Position numbers and translations under genes: made by a program. A stretch of DNA of 64,000 nt from Cladocopium goreaui (Eukaryota; Sar; Dinophyceae; Suessiales; Symbiodiniaceae). Of the stretch, positions 53,030 to 64,000 are shown one piece after another; the stretch's first letter is position 1, and every line of letters begins with the position of its first letter. The notes beneath the pieces were generated by a model. The model searched no databases and had not been told where the DNA came from. It saw only the letters and a list, made by a program, of their open reading frames with translations. The stretch lies in assembly GCA_947184155.2 (NCBI GenBank), contig CAMXCT020001006.1, positions 124,158 to 188,157 of the forward strand, given 5' to 3'.

Positions 53030-55590
53030 GACAGCTCAATTCACTCAATGCTAGCCACTGCCAGTTGCAGGAAAATAGGATAATGATATATATATATATA
53101 TATGGCTGTAACACGAATATTTGAGTACATCCCTGCCACATCCTGCGATCCAGCTGAACACGAAAGAATGTATTGGGGAAGGGTTGGCATAGAATTGGAA
53201 GATCATGGGGACTTCATTGACTTTCCGCACCCTTCAGCATCTTTTAGAAGTTTTCAGCATAGTATATTTGCAGCTTGCCGTGCATTGAAACATTTGTAAA
53301 GTTATGATGTAAAGTGGATATGAAACAGCCAGGCTTGGATAGACGCGCAGCTTAAATTAAAGGATGGTTTTTCGAGAGAGAACCAAACCGCATTTGCATC
53401 GTCTGAGAGCTGACCTGTTTGGATGTTGGCTCTGTTTTTTTCCGGGCCGAGGTATGGCTTCTCATGCCTTGATGGCAGCTGCATAGCAGACAGAACTTGC
53501 ACATGTGTGCCCGACGCGTCCCCCTTGACTTTTCCTCTCAAGTTGCGAGGGCTATGTGCAGGTACTGTACGGTTGTAGTATCCAAATATGTTGGAGCATA
53601 TGAGGATGAGTGGGCACAAAATAATTTTCACTAAGGGAACAACAAGACGCTGAGCCGTCGGGGGGACGCCTCGTTGCGGGTAGCCTCCTGGATGGGTAGC
53701 ATCCCAACATGTTTTTTTTTTTTGGAGATGGTGAAGGCAGACCTGGCAAAGCCAGTCACAGCCATCAACTTGGTGGAAAAAATTGGGAGTTTGTGAGACA
53801 GTGGGCTACAGAAACAATTGAACCAAGTAGATGTTTATAGGGAACCAATATCAACTTTGACCTGACAGTATTCCGATGTTCAGGGTCAAGTGAGTCAAGT
53901 GACAGCCGGGCCTTACAACCCTTCTTTGCCACAATTATCACAATTCCCAACGAAAACTACATGAACATCATGAAGCGACAGCTTTGTCATGGTCCACGTC
54001 ACATATGTCACGTGTCCGAGAAACTCGAAACCGCACGGCAGGTACGGTTTCTATTTGCATGTCTATGGTGATCCTGCTGCGGTCATTTACCAGGTGCCAT
54101 ATGGTGCCATATGCCACGGAGTGGGATGAGGGATGATTCGCGACAGATCTCCCTTGAAGTTGTTTAAACGATTAAAATTGACCCAAGAGAACGAATTGAA
54201 AACACATTGGCACAAAAGTTGAAGGGTTCAAACAAAAATCACAAAAATTGATGGGGCGGAAAAGAATGAAGGTGGAAGGAGAAGAAAAAAGCGAACGGAA
54301 AATTTGAAGGGTCCAACTTTTCACCTTTGAGGTCAATATTTTGTGTTTTTCCTTGGAATTTACACGTCTTAGAAAAATGTGTTTTTTAATCGTGGAGAAG
54401 GTATTGCCTTCATATAACCCAGGTGCACCACCCAACCACTGTCTCGCCTGCTAGGTTCCTTCTTCTCAGAAGTTTCGACCTGTTGCACGTATTCATCGTA
54501 TTCGCTGGTGGGGTGAGGGGTGTAATATGGTGTAATAACATTCCTTGCGTTTGAACGTCATGAAACACGTTAGAGACTGGTGCCTGAGAGATTTGATCCC
54601 GTGCACCTGCGCGATTACGTACGTTACGTTTTGGACATTTGCTGCCTCGCGCTTGCACACGCACCTGCTGTTGCGTTAGACTTGTTATGACTTGTTGCTG
54701 CGTTAAATATGTATCTCCTGGGAAAGACAATGCGTTTTTCCCTACATTTTCTTTGAAAGAAAACAAAGAAGGTCACTCCTGCTTGCATTGCTCGGCCCCA
54801 ATGAATATAATTACATATTGTCGGGGTGGCGTCAAAGCTCATATAAACTGGCTTAAATGAAAATCTGACGCCGTTGGAGTTCTTGCATGAATTGGAGAAG
54901 CTGCTGTTATAGAAGCAAGAAAAACTGACGTATATGTTCGTTTCGAAAGTATTTGGGGGGTCCCCAAATCAAGGTTTTTACGTAGAGAACACCTTCGAAT
55001 TACGAGTTGAAAGATCTTTTCCCCATGGAACTGCGTTGATACATTACATCACGCCTCAAAGAAATGAAATCACCCTGGAAGTTGTGGTTCGAACAAAATC
55101 TGAAACGCCACACATGTTAAGATAAGCCACGGGCAAATAAAGACCATGTTCCTAGTTTTGCCCCAGAACAATTAGGATTGTAGCGGAATCATGCTTAGCA
55201 GTTTTCTGGCCGTCATGTCAGTAGCCTGTCACAACCGCAATGCCTGGGTAAACTGTTTGCTTCCTCTTGGCCAGGGCCTGGTGTGGGGTGTTGGGTTTCA
55301 TGCCGGTGCACAGGTCGTACGTTTACTACTTGTAGAATGTTTGCGCCTGTGGGAAATGCGAAGTGCATGGAAGTTCCAACCAAACAGTTGCGTTCGCCAG
55401 AATTCGCAGTCGTGAATTTCCTTGCAGCCCCTTGAAATTTGTTTGTTTCCGTAGGGGGCCCTTGGGGATTGTTCAAAAACATCGCTGCAAAAATGACCCG
55501 ATCTTAGGGTTGAGGCAAGTTGAGGCGATGTTTTTGGTTTTTCTTTCTAAGGACATACCTTGACTCGACTGTGAATTTGCGTTTCTTGAT
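53030..55590. other. No gene recognised
   Basis: A (TA)n tract at 53086-53103. Short frames such as 53102-53299 (MAVTRIFEYIPATS) and 54934-55125 (MFVSKVFGGSPNQGF) look mildly protein-like but carry no domain that I know. Nothing further is supported. Confidence 0.35.
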
Positions 55591-55594
55591 CTAA

Positions 55595-56190
55595 ACACAT
55601 ACATACATACATACATACATACATACATACATACATACATACATACATACATACATACATACATACACGCATACACGCATACACGCATACACGCATACAC
55701 GCATACACGCATACACGCATACACGCATACACGCATACACGCATACACGCATACACGCATACACGCATACACGCATACACGCATACACGCATACACGCAT
55801 ACACGCATACACGCATACACGCATACACGCATACACGCATACACGCATACACGCATACACGCATACACGCATACACGCATACACGCATACACGCATACAC
55901 GCATACACGCATACACGCATACACGCATACACGCATACACGCATACACGCATACACGCATACACGCATACACGCATACACGCATACACGCATACACGCAT
56001 ACACGCATACACGCATACACGCATACACGCATACACACATACACACATACACAGATACACACATACACACATACACACATACACACATACATACATACAT
56101 ACATACATCCATCCATCCATCCATTCATCCATCCATACATACATACATCCATACATCCATCCATACATACATACATACACATACATATAG
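55595..56190 (+). repeat. ACAT and ACGCATAC microsatellite
   Basis: (ACAT)n to 55663, then about 46 nearly perfect copies of the octamer ACGCATAC (55664-56034), then ACACATAC, ACAT and CCAT runs. Cys/Val/Tyr-rich minus-strand frames are artefacts. Confidence 0.95.
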
Positions 56191-56639
56191 TCCCGCGTCT
56201 CGTGTTCACGGCCCCCCCACCCCATATGGTATGGGGGAGTACCCCCCCAACCCTCCCACCCCTCCACCCCACCCCACCCCACCACATCCACAGCGGGGGG
56301 AGGGATACGTAGACATATAATTTATACATATATATACACATATAATTACACATACTTATACATACTGTATACATTTGCACATACACATACTACATACGTA
56401 TACACCATGTATATATATATATATGTATATAGACTTACATATATATAACTTACAGGATGAACTTACAAGTATAATACACATATATATTTAAATGTAAATA
56501 CACATAACTTACATATAGATATAGGGACCGTCACCATCTCTGGGGGGAGGGGGGGACCCAAACGCTGGGCCATATATACATATTGGCTCCATTGCTCCAT
56601 TCAATAGCCCTAGACACTTTTGGCCAAACTTGTGGGGTT

Positions 56640-56746
56640 TACCCTCTGGTTATGTCAACAGTTGGCTATTGAAAATGACCATTTATAGTGGATTTTCCCA
56701 TTGAAAATGGTGATTTTCCATAGTTATGTATGTTTACCAGAGGGTA
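56640..56746. mobile_element. TA-flanked MITE, CCCTCTGG family, copy 2
   Basis: TACCCTCTGGTTATG at the left, ACCAGAGGGTA at the right, 107 bp. The internal blocks run in the opposite order to copy 1, so it is inserted in reverse orientation. Confidence 0.75.
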
Positions 56747-57755
56747 TCAAGATTGGTATCAATTGAAATGAATGGTGTGGAAAAGGCTTGCAAGACTCCA
56801 AGACTCCAAGACATTTTGGAAGAACATAGCACAATTACCCAAACCCTCTGGCAATCACCACTGTTGGAAACGTAATGACACAATTTCAAAATGTATTTGC
56901 TTTATTTTGGTGACAGGAGTCTGGAATAGCAAGCGGCGACTAGTTCTGTTATCTATTGGGTTTCCAACCATACAATTCAAACAACACACTGTTTGCAACA
57001 ATTTTGGGAACTGTTTTTTCCCCATGCATTGACAAAGTGGCAGCGTTCTAAGATCTTTTTTCTCAGTCCACACATGAATGCTCCAACATGTGCCAGTATG
57101 TCTCCAGCTTTGAGTCTTCCCGGATTTGAACCTCAAATCTTAAAAAAAAATCACACCGAATTTCAGGCAAAACTGGATTGAAATTTCAGCTGACCCCTTC
57201 AAGAGGGTTCTTCATGTTTTTTTCTCATTCAGTTTACAATTTGTTGACTGTTGAAGCTTCCAGATATGCACAGATTGACACATTTCTATCCAATATCATC
57301 CAACATCCCTACCCCCAACAACATGATCCAACATGTTCACCCATGTTCACTTTATCAGTCAGCGGCAACTCGATCAGAGGTGCGAGAGGTCAAGAAGTTC
57401 TTCCCAATGTCACCGCCCCTTGAAGCAGATACTGCATTTGGATGAATATCTAAGATTAGCGAAGTTACCTAGACAGATGGACAGAGTGTTTGTATCTTGT
57501 TTTGCCATGTCTTTGCTGATCGGGGCGGTATGGTACAAAGCAGGAAACCAAAGTATTTTTAGCCATGCGTCCATGCGTCCAGCGTTCAGGATCTACGTGA
57601 TGAGCGATGGTGGCCTAGACTTCAGCGCATTGTGTGCGAAGGTCTGCCAACATGATCACTTTCGAAAATCCCAAAAACCAATGAGACGATCGTCACCGTT
57701 GTCATTTTTTTTACGCGTCGCGTTGACACAACACGCAACTCAGGGTTGCAGCAAG
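56747..57755. other. No gene recognised
   Basis: Short frames only, between two MITEs. Confidence 0.35.
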
Positions 57756-57860
57756 TACCCTCTGGTAATTTAACATAACTATGGAAAATCACCATTTTTA
57801 ATGGGAAAACTCACTATAAATGGCCATTTTCAATAGCTATTTTGACATAACCAGAGGGTA
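57756..57860. mobile_element. TA-flanked MITE, CCCTCTGG family, copy 3
   Basis: TACCCTCTGGTAATTT to ATAACCAGAGGGTA, 105 bp, same orientation as copy 1, sharing CTATGGAAAATCACCAT and CACTATAAATGG. Confidence 0.75.
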
Positions 57861-58040
57861 AAACAGGTGACCCTGACATCCCTCACAAATGGTCGACATC
57901 CTCCCTCTCTATCCTCACCAACCTCGCAACACGACTCGCTGCCAGGAGGGCTGCACTTTTGTGTTGTGCCCACCAGCGCACCTGGGTTTTGAATTTGTGA
58001 AAAGAGCGGCCATAGAATCAGGGACTTGGATGAGTATCTT

Positions 58041-58125
58041 CAATATGATGCAATATGATGCAATATGATGCAATATGATGCAATATGATGCAATATGATG
58101 CAATATGATGCAATATGATGCAATA
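58041..58125 (+). repeat. CAATATGATG tandem repeat
   Basis: Eight perfect 10-bp units (58041-58120) followed by a partial one. Confidence 0.95.
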
Positions 58126-58472
58126 GCATACGCACGCATACGCAGAAACAATCACAAACACACATGCCGATCTCAACCTGCAAACGGTGATCGGCTGTTC
58201 TCAGTCGCACTCTCTGGATGTGGCAGCAACATGGAAGATTGAAAGCAACAGCGTTTGAACAACTTGATCACCTGGTAATTATAGATTTGTATAGTATGTA
58301 GTGGGCTCCACTGATCAAGGGTAATTGGATTTGGTATCATTTGATATCAATGATTCTGCAGTGTTGATTACTCGTCCGAACCTGAGGAACGATCGCTGGC
58401 ATCCATGGCCTTTCTTCAGACGTTTATTCGATGCAGCTGTCAGCAAATCAACTTTATTGGTGGTTTTGCCTG

Positions 58473-58577
58473 TACCCTCTGGTTATTTAACATAGCCATG
58501 GAAAATGGCCCATTTATAGATGGTTTACCTATTAAAAATGGTGATTTTCCATGGCTACGTTAAATAACCAGATGGTA
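58473..58577. mobile_element. TA-flanked MITE, CCCTCTGG family, copy 4
   Basis: TACCCTCTGGTTATTTAAC at the left, GTTAAATAACCAGATGGTA at the right, with one mismatch in the outer TIR. Its arms (CATAGCCATGGAAAAT and ATTTTCCATGGCTA) pair further inward than in the other copies. Confidence 0.75.
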
Positions 58578-59880
58578 TCATGAACGTTTTCCAGATAGAT
58601 ATTGTGTTTACATTTTTACGTGTCCTTAGATGTTTTCACAGGTTTCAACATCCAGTGGAATGGCAGGAAATCATCGAAGATCACCCAATTTTTAAAGTCA
58701 ATCTGATTCCTGGAAAGATAGAAAAAAGGGCTTACGCCCTTCTTTTTGGCAAGGCAACACGTGACGATGTTCAATGAACCAGTTTGATCACCCATTGATC
58801 TTTGGGAGATTGTGTGAGCATTGCAGCAATTTCGGATAGTTGCGATATGCAGCAACGTTGTGCCCAAAGATGTGATATTCAGATATTCTTACATATTATA
58901 TATATATATACATACGCTGTATTCCTTCCCAAAAGCACCTTGGTTTGCGGATCATTACAAGGCCTCAACACCAAGTACGTCATCATGTTGGAACCGGACA
59001 ATACCGTGCCCCTTGGAATCATAATGGATCACCTCGCTCTGTTTTCATCCGAATTCGAAGATTAAGAAGTGGGTTTTTGCCACGTTTTGCAGTTTGCCGC
59101 ACTTGGCAAAGTACAGCATATGGCAAAGTTATTTAGTCCGATGCTTGACTATGTTATGTAGTTCGTTGGTTTCCTGCGCTCATGACGTTGCCTCACGTCA
59201 GGCACGACTACATTAAACGTCCACCACCAGCGGACGTGGGCGGTCTGCTTGTGTTACTTGTGTGCAATAAGCCGTGGATTGAGCTGCTAGCTAATTAAGC
59301 TGCAAGGGAAGTGTGAATTATTGTCATCCTTGCTGGCTCGGCTTCAAAGTCAGAGGCAGACACTCCGCACTGGCACTTTCCATACGTTTGAAGATGAGTC
59401 ATGCCAAGAATTTAATTTGAATGTCAGGGTGCACAAGACTTTGCACACTTTTGGTGCACGTCTGTGGCATCAAGGACGGGACGGTCATTTGGATTGGTGA
59501 AGTATGTTGCTGCAGACTCAGACCACTAGTGCAATTTGTGGCGTTTGAGGCAGGACGATAAAAAGAGCTCTGCAATCTTCATGAATACATCGTTTGTTCA
59601 TTCCCAAACTTGTCGATGGTTTGGACACTGGAAAACAGTTCCCGGTGATATACGTTTACAGTGTGAGTCTGTATTGAAGCGAGGGTTAAAATTTCCACTG
59701 TACAGTATCAATGTGAAACACTGAGAGCACTTGTTTGGCGCGGACGGAGTATGTCCAAAAGCCTTCTGCTCAGGAAAAAATGGCTCAGAAGCGTGTTCCT
59801 GGCTTCAAATGGTCTTCGTGCGGTTGCCTGGATCCTGCAGAATTTGAAACTCACGAACTGTGTGCTGCCTTTGTGGTGGA
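58578..59880. other. No gene assigned; two exon-like stretches
   Basis: 58640-58777 (FQHPVEWQEIIEDHPIFKVN) and 58925-59065 (GLNTKYVIMLEPDNTVP) have protein-like composition. The second vaguely recalls the acidic metal-binding segment of some glycosyltransferases, but the match is too short to name it. Confidence 0.2.
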
Positions 59881-59884
59881 TCCT

Positions 59885-61800
59885 TTGGTATATACCGCAT
59901 AGATAGATAGATAGATCGATAGATCGATAGATCGATAGATCGGTAGCTCGATAGATAGATAGGTAGATAGGTAGATAGGTAGATAGGTAGATAGGTAGGT
60001 AGATAGGTAGATAGATAGATGGATAGATAGATAGATAGAAAGGATACGATAGGATAGGATAGATAGGATAGATAGATATAGATAGGATAGACAGGATAGA
60101 TAGGATAGATAGGATAGATAGGATAGATAGGAAGGATAGGAAGGATAGGAAGGATAGGAAGGATAGGAAGGATAGGAAGGATAGGAAGGATAGGAAGGAT
60201 ATGAAGGATATGAAGGATAGATACAGATAGAAAGATCGATCGATCGACCGATCGACCGATAGATGGATAGATCGATAGATCGATAGATCGATCGATAGAT
60301 CGATAGATCGATCGATCGATCGATAGATACATAGGATACGATAGGATAGGATACGATAGGATAGGATAGGATACGATAGGATAGGATAGGATACGATAGG
60401 ATAGGATAGATAGGATAGAAAGGATATGAAAGGATAGACAGGATAGATAGGATAGATAGGAAGGACAGGAAGGATAGGAAGGATAGGAAGGATAGATAGA
60501 TCGATAGATCGATCAATCGATCGACCGATCGACCGATAGATGGATATATAGATAGATAGAAAGATAGATAGGATAGATAGGATAGATAGGATAGATAGGA
60601 TAGATTTGATAGATTTGATAGATAGATGGATAGAATAGAATAGAATAGACTAGAATAGAATAGATAGATAGAATAGATATAATAGATAGATTAGATAGAT
60701 TAGATAGATTAGATTCAGTAGATTCAGTAGATTCAGTAGATACATTAGATAGATTAGATCGATTAGATCGATTTGATAGATAGGATAGATAGGATAGAGA
60801 GGATACTGTAGATAGGATAGATAGGATAGATCGGAAAGGTAGGATATAGGGTAGATAGATAGGATGGATAGGATAGATAGGATAGGATAGATAGGATAGA
60901 TAGGATATATAGGATAGATAGGATAGGTAGGATAGATAGGATAGATAGGATAGATAGATCGATAGATAGATCGATCGATCGATAGATGGATCGATAGATC
61001 AATCGATCGATAGATCGAAGATCGAAGGATTGACAGATAGATAGATAGATAGATAGGACAGGATAGATCGGATAGATAGGATAGATCGGATAGATTTGAT
61101 AGATTTGATAGATGGATAGATTAGATACATTAGATTCATTAGATACATTAGATCGATTAGATCGATTTGATAGATAGGATAGAGAGGATAGAGAGGATAG
61201 ATCGGATAGGTAGGATAGGTAAGATAGATAGGATGGATAGGATAGATAGGATAGATAGGATAGATAGGATAGATAGGATAGAGAGGATAGAGAGGATGAT
61301 GGATAGGATAGATAGGATAGATAGGATAGGTAGGATAGGTAGGATAGGTAGGATAGGTAGGATAGACAGGATAGACAGGATAGGTAGGCGAGATAGGGTA
61401 GATAGATAGGATGGATAGATAGGATAGATAGGATAGATAGGATAGATAGGATAGATAGGATAGATAGGATATATAGGATAGATAGGATAGATAGGATAGG
61501 TAGGATAGATAGGATAGAGAGGATGATGGATAGGATAGATAGGATAGATAGGAGAGGTAGGATGGGTAGGATAGGTAGGATAGATAGGATAGATAGATAG
61601 GATGGATAGATGGATAGATAGGATAGGTAGGATAGATAGGATAGATTAGATGGATAGATTTGATGGATAGATTTGATGGATAGATTAGATGGATGGATTA
61701 GATGGATAGATGGACAGATGGATAGATGGATAGATGGATGGATGGATGGATAGACAGACAGACAGACAGACGGACAGATAGATAGATAGATAGATTAGAT
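59885..61800 (+). repeat. GATA / GGATAGATA microsatellite
   Basis: Runs of GATA, GATCGATA, GGATAGATA and AGGAAGGATAGG covering about 1.9 kb. Ile/Asp/Arg- or Ser/Ile/Tyr-rich frames are artefacts. Confidence 0.95.
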
Positions 61801-62124
61801 GATTATGCATTTATATATGCGATATACAATGATATACGGATCCTTTCGTAGATCATGGTCAAACTGTGGGTCCCAGGCGAAGCATGTCATCAGGGCTTTG
61901 TGGCGGAGCCTATTTCAAACGTGAGGCCATCCTTGATGCTCGGAAGCAGAAAACCACTTGCAAAGTCCAGGGAGGCTGAGGCTAACCGACCTGGCACAGA
62001 GTGAGATTGTTCATGATTTTTCTGATTTTTTCCCATCTTTTCCTACCAGAAGTGTATGGAAATCATGTATTCTACCAGACATACAGAGCATATGCAGAGC
62101 AAAATGCAGAGCTAATTCCGAACA

Positions 62125-62278
62125 AATTCCTGCCGTGGAAGTGGTGATGGTGATGTGCTTTGAGGACGCCCTGTCGGATGACAACATGATGAAGCTGGAC
62201 TGGAACTACTTAGGTTGGGCCCTTGGGCTGTTCTTGACTCGTGACGTGTGGAAGTTCATGACTGCCTCACCTTGGTGA
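62125..62278 (+). CDS. Exon-like open segment, unidentified
   Basis: The frame reads VEVVMVMCFEDALSDDN, then MMKLDWNYLGWALGLFLTRD and VWKFMTASPW before the stop TGA at 62276. The mix of aromatic and acidic residues is protein-like. No family is recognised, and the upstream splice site is uncertain. Confidence 0.3.
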
Positions 62279-62819
62279 CCAGCTGCCATGTTTCCAACCT
62301 CATTTGCAGGTTCCTCATTGAACTGTGCTGAAAGAGCTAGTGTAAAGATTTTAAAGTTTCAGTTTCAACAGATACAGAAGCCCCCAAGTTCATCGTTTCT
62401 GATCAAATCATCACAGGTGAGAAGTTGAGCAAAGAAATCTTTTCTTCCGACTTTGCGCTGCAGAAGCTTGCAATTGCATGAAATTGCGCGTTTTGAGATG
62501 TTTTGAGCGTGTTTGAACTCTTGGCACTGTTTCAGGATAGAACAATTCCTGCAAACCCCATAGATATACCATAGATATACCATAGATATCCCCAACCATG
62601 TGTTTTCGTCTGACTTGAGAGGTGATTTCTGTGATGACGCCATGTGGGGGTTGTGCATTCCAGGGATTTCCAGGGCATGCTGACCTTGCGATTGACATTG
62701 AGATGAGTAGCCCAACCTTCGGAACGATGTTTTCAAGAGGTATAAAGATATAAAACCTCATTGTTTACATTAAAACTATAAATGACATAAATGTTCATCA
62801 TATACTTCATGACCACACA

Positions 62820-63084
62820 CACAAACACATATATATATATATGTGTGTGTTATTATATAATATATATATATACATGTATTATAGTACATGTGTGTGTGTG
62901 TGGTGTGTGTGTGTGCGTGTGTGTGTGTGTACACCGTTATAACAAACGGTTTTAGTTCTTTTCATTGCTCTTGTACTATTCTAAAAAGCAGGGGGCAGAG
63001 GTACCCATGTCACTTCCTCTGCCAACGAAGCTGGGTGACATGTGGTAAGGATATAGATCAGGGACGCCTGATCTACGTACCTGC
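62820..63084 (-). repeat. Structured pseudoknot element with AC tail, copy E63
   Basis: The core is 62988-63084 on the minus strand, GCAGGTAC to CCCCCTGC, closed by AGCAGG/CCTGCT. First hairpin TAGATCAGG/CCTGATCTA with loop CGTC; CATGTCAC pairs with GTGACATG; GGCAGAGG after TTCGTT pairs with CCTCTGCC, giving a pseudoknot. Downstream in its own sense are ATAACGGTGTACACACAC and a long (AC)n tail (62820-62932). It is the best-formed copy in the window. Confidence 0.65.
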
Positions 63085-63559
63085 TATAGTTTCAACTGTT
63101 AACTTTCTGTTCTTGTTTATGAGCTGTGCGTTGTTTCTTCGATCGTGAATCTGTGTCCGCTGAAATTCTACTGCCAGGCAACTCAGGAAATCAGGCGAAG
63201 ACTATGACATCATTCACACCTTTTACTGGCCATTACCCCACAGTGTGTCCTGGGTGTTTGACCTAACTTGGTCGCACCGTCGGTTGGTTTCGACCAATCA
63301 AAAAGTCATGAGCGGGCATTTTCCCGTATTCCGAGTGGAGTATGAATCTCCGACGCCGTATGCACTTCGAGTGCATTTCAAGCGTCATATGACGGAGTCA
63401 AGATTTTACACTGTAAAATCCAATCGAAGCAGCCATAAGGCGAAGTAGCCATAAGGCAGAAGTCTTCGTCCAGTTCGGACAAAGCAGACATAAGTCGAAG
63501 TTACCAGCACCACGGGTGCAATTCAAGTGCTTTTGGTCCCTTTTTGGTCCGACTCTCAG

Positions 63560-64000
63560 CCATCTTTTGTGTTTCAACTCATAAGGATACCTTCATTGTT
63601 CAATTTTTCAATTTTCAAATTTCGACTCTCATTGGTGCCAGTTTTGCTAAGAGTCGTGGTCCACCCTTGCCGTCTTCTGAAGCATTTTCTACTGGACAGA
63701 TCCCAGTTCGATCTACACCTTTGCCTCCTCCTCCTCATCATCCTGTTGCAAATGTTCAGAATATTCAAGAGAGAGGATCATCAGCTTTTCCAAAAACATC
63801 GGGGGTGTCGCTGAACATTGTTGGACGATTTGGACAATACCGCGTAGAAGCTGCTACATCTGATCAGCTAGTTCCTATTATGGGTCAGATTTTCGATGCT
63901 GAACGACAGGCTGAAATGCAACAAAATATGTAGAATTTTCAACAAATGATGATGACGGTAAATCCAACACTGATGAACTCACCATGTTCCTGTTTATCTG
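63560..64000 (+). pseudogene. Gag-like frame at the window edge, in-frame stop
   Basis: A Pro/Ser-rich frame (SRGPPLPSSEAFSTGQIPV, then TPLPPPPHHP) continues as QNIQERGSSAFPKTSG and ends EMQQNM before TAG at 63931. Beyond the TAG the same frame reads NFQQMMMTVNPTLMNSP, so the stop looks like damage. The composition resembles the N-terminal part of the Gag at 41767, but sequence identity is not evident. It continues beyond the window. Confidence 0.3.

Noticed and set aside
53561-53590. GCAGGTAC at 53561 and 54040 as further structured elements
   Set aside because: No complementary stems, TTCGTTGG loop or CCTGC end follow.
55473-56386. Cys/Val/Tyr-rich minus-strand frames
   Set aside because: Translation of ACGCATAC and ACAT microsatellites.
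1-64000. tRNA, rRNA, U-snRNA or full spliced-leader genes
   Set aside because: I looked for box A/B-like and conserved core strings and found none convincing; only leader relics are present.

Overview
The window looks like nuclear DNA of a dinoflagellate, probably but not provably a symbiodiniacean-type genome. Three sequence observations support this. First, two near-exact copies of the 3' end of the dinoflagellate spliced leader (GCCATTTTGGCTCAAG, 16 of 16 bases at 43398-43413) sit just before a gag start codon. Second, an EF-hand gene fragment (15487-16258) can only be joined through two GC-AG introns whose acceptors are followed by G, a known dinoflagellate habit. Third, most of the window is simple repeat, minisatellite and dispersed repeat with few genes. 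There is no operon and no prokaryotic signal.

Layout. 1-8.7 kb: dispersed repeats, including four copies of a short structured element on the minus strand. 8.7-15.2 kb: minisatellites and microsatellites. 15.5-16.3 kb: EF-hand exons. 16.4-20.5 kb: a tandem cluster of the structured retroposon-like family with (AC)n tails. 21.9-32.4 kb: more tandem arrays, separated by short exon-like stretches I cannot identify. 34.4-34.8 kb: two MITE-like elements. 38.1-40.7 kb: a 15-bp array followed by a 57-bp array. 41.4-53.0 kb: the coding core of the window, a nested pair of retrotransposons. 55.6-56.2 kb and 59.9-61.8 kb: microsatellites. 56.6-58.6 kb: three more TA-flanked MITEs. 63-64 kb: another structured element and a gag-like ORF at the edge.

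Nested retrotransposons. A gag-only LTR element (LTRs at 41447-41623 and 52853-53029, 3 differences between them) is interrupted by a complete tyrosine-recombinase retrotransposon (43299-51175). The inner element has gag with a CCHC knuckle, a pol with an N-terminal cytosine-methyltransferase-like domain followed by reverse transcriptase and RNase H, and a tyrosine recombinase with all catalytic residues. Its ends have the A1 ... B1-A2-B2 split-direct-repeat layout of Ngaro/PAT-type elements. It sits in the outer gag without a target duplication, and removing it leaves the outer reading frame open.

Main novelty. A family of about 90-97 nt elements (at 18, 5931, 6907, 17013, 17365, 17805, 19165, 19493 and 62988) shares short loop motifs (GCGTCC-like, TTCGTTGG), while the stem sequences differ between copies and change in a compensating way. 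The inferred fold is a closing stem, one hairpin and an H-type pseudoknot. Several copies are followed, in their own orientation, by an ACGGTTCACACAC-like motif and an (AC)n tail, as in SINE/LINE-type retroposons. I do not recognise this fold as any named RNA family.

Open frames covering the tandem arrays (up to 773 codons) are judged repeat artefacts and are not annotated as genes.
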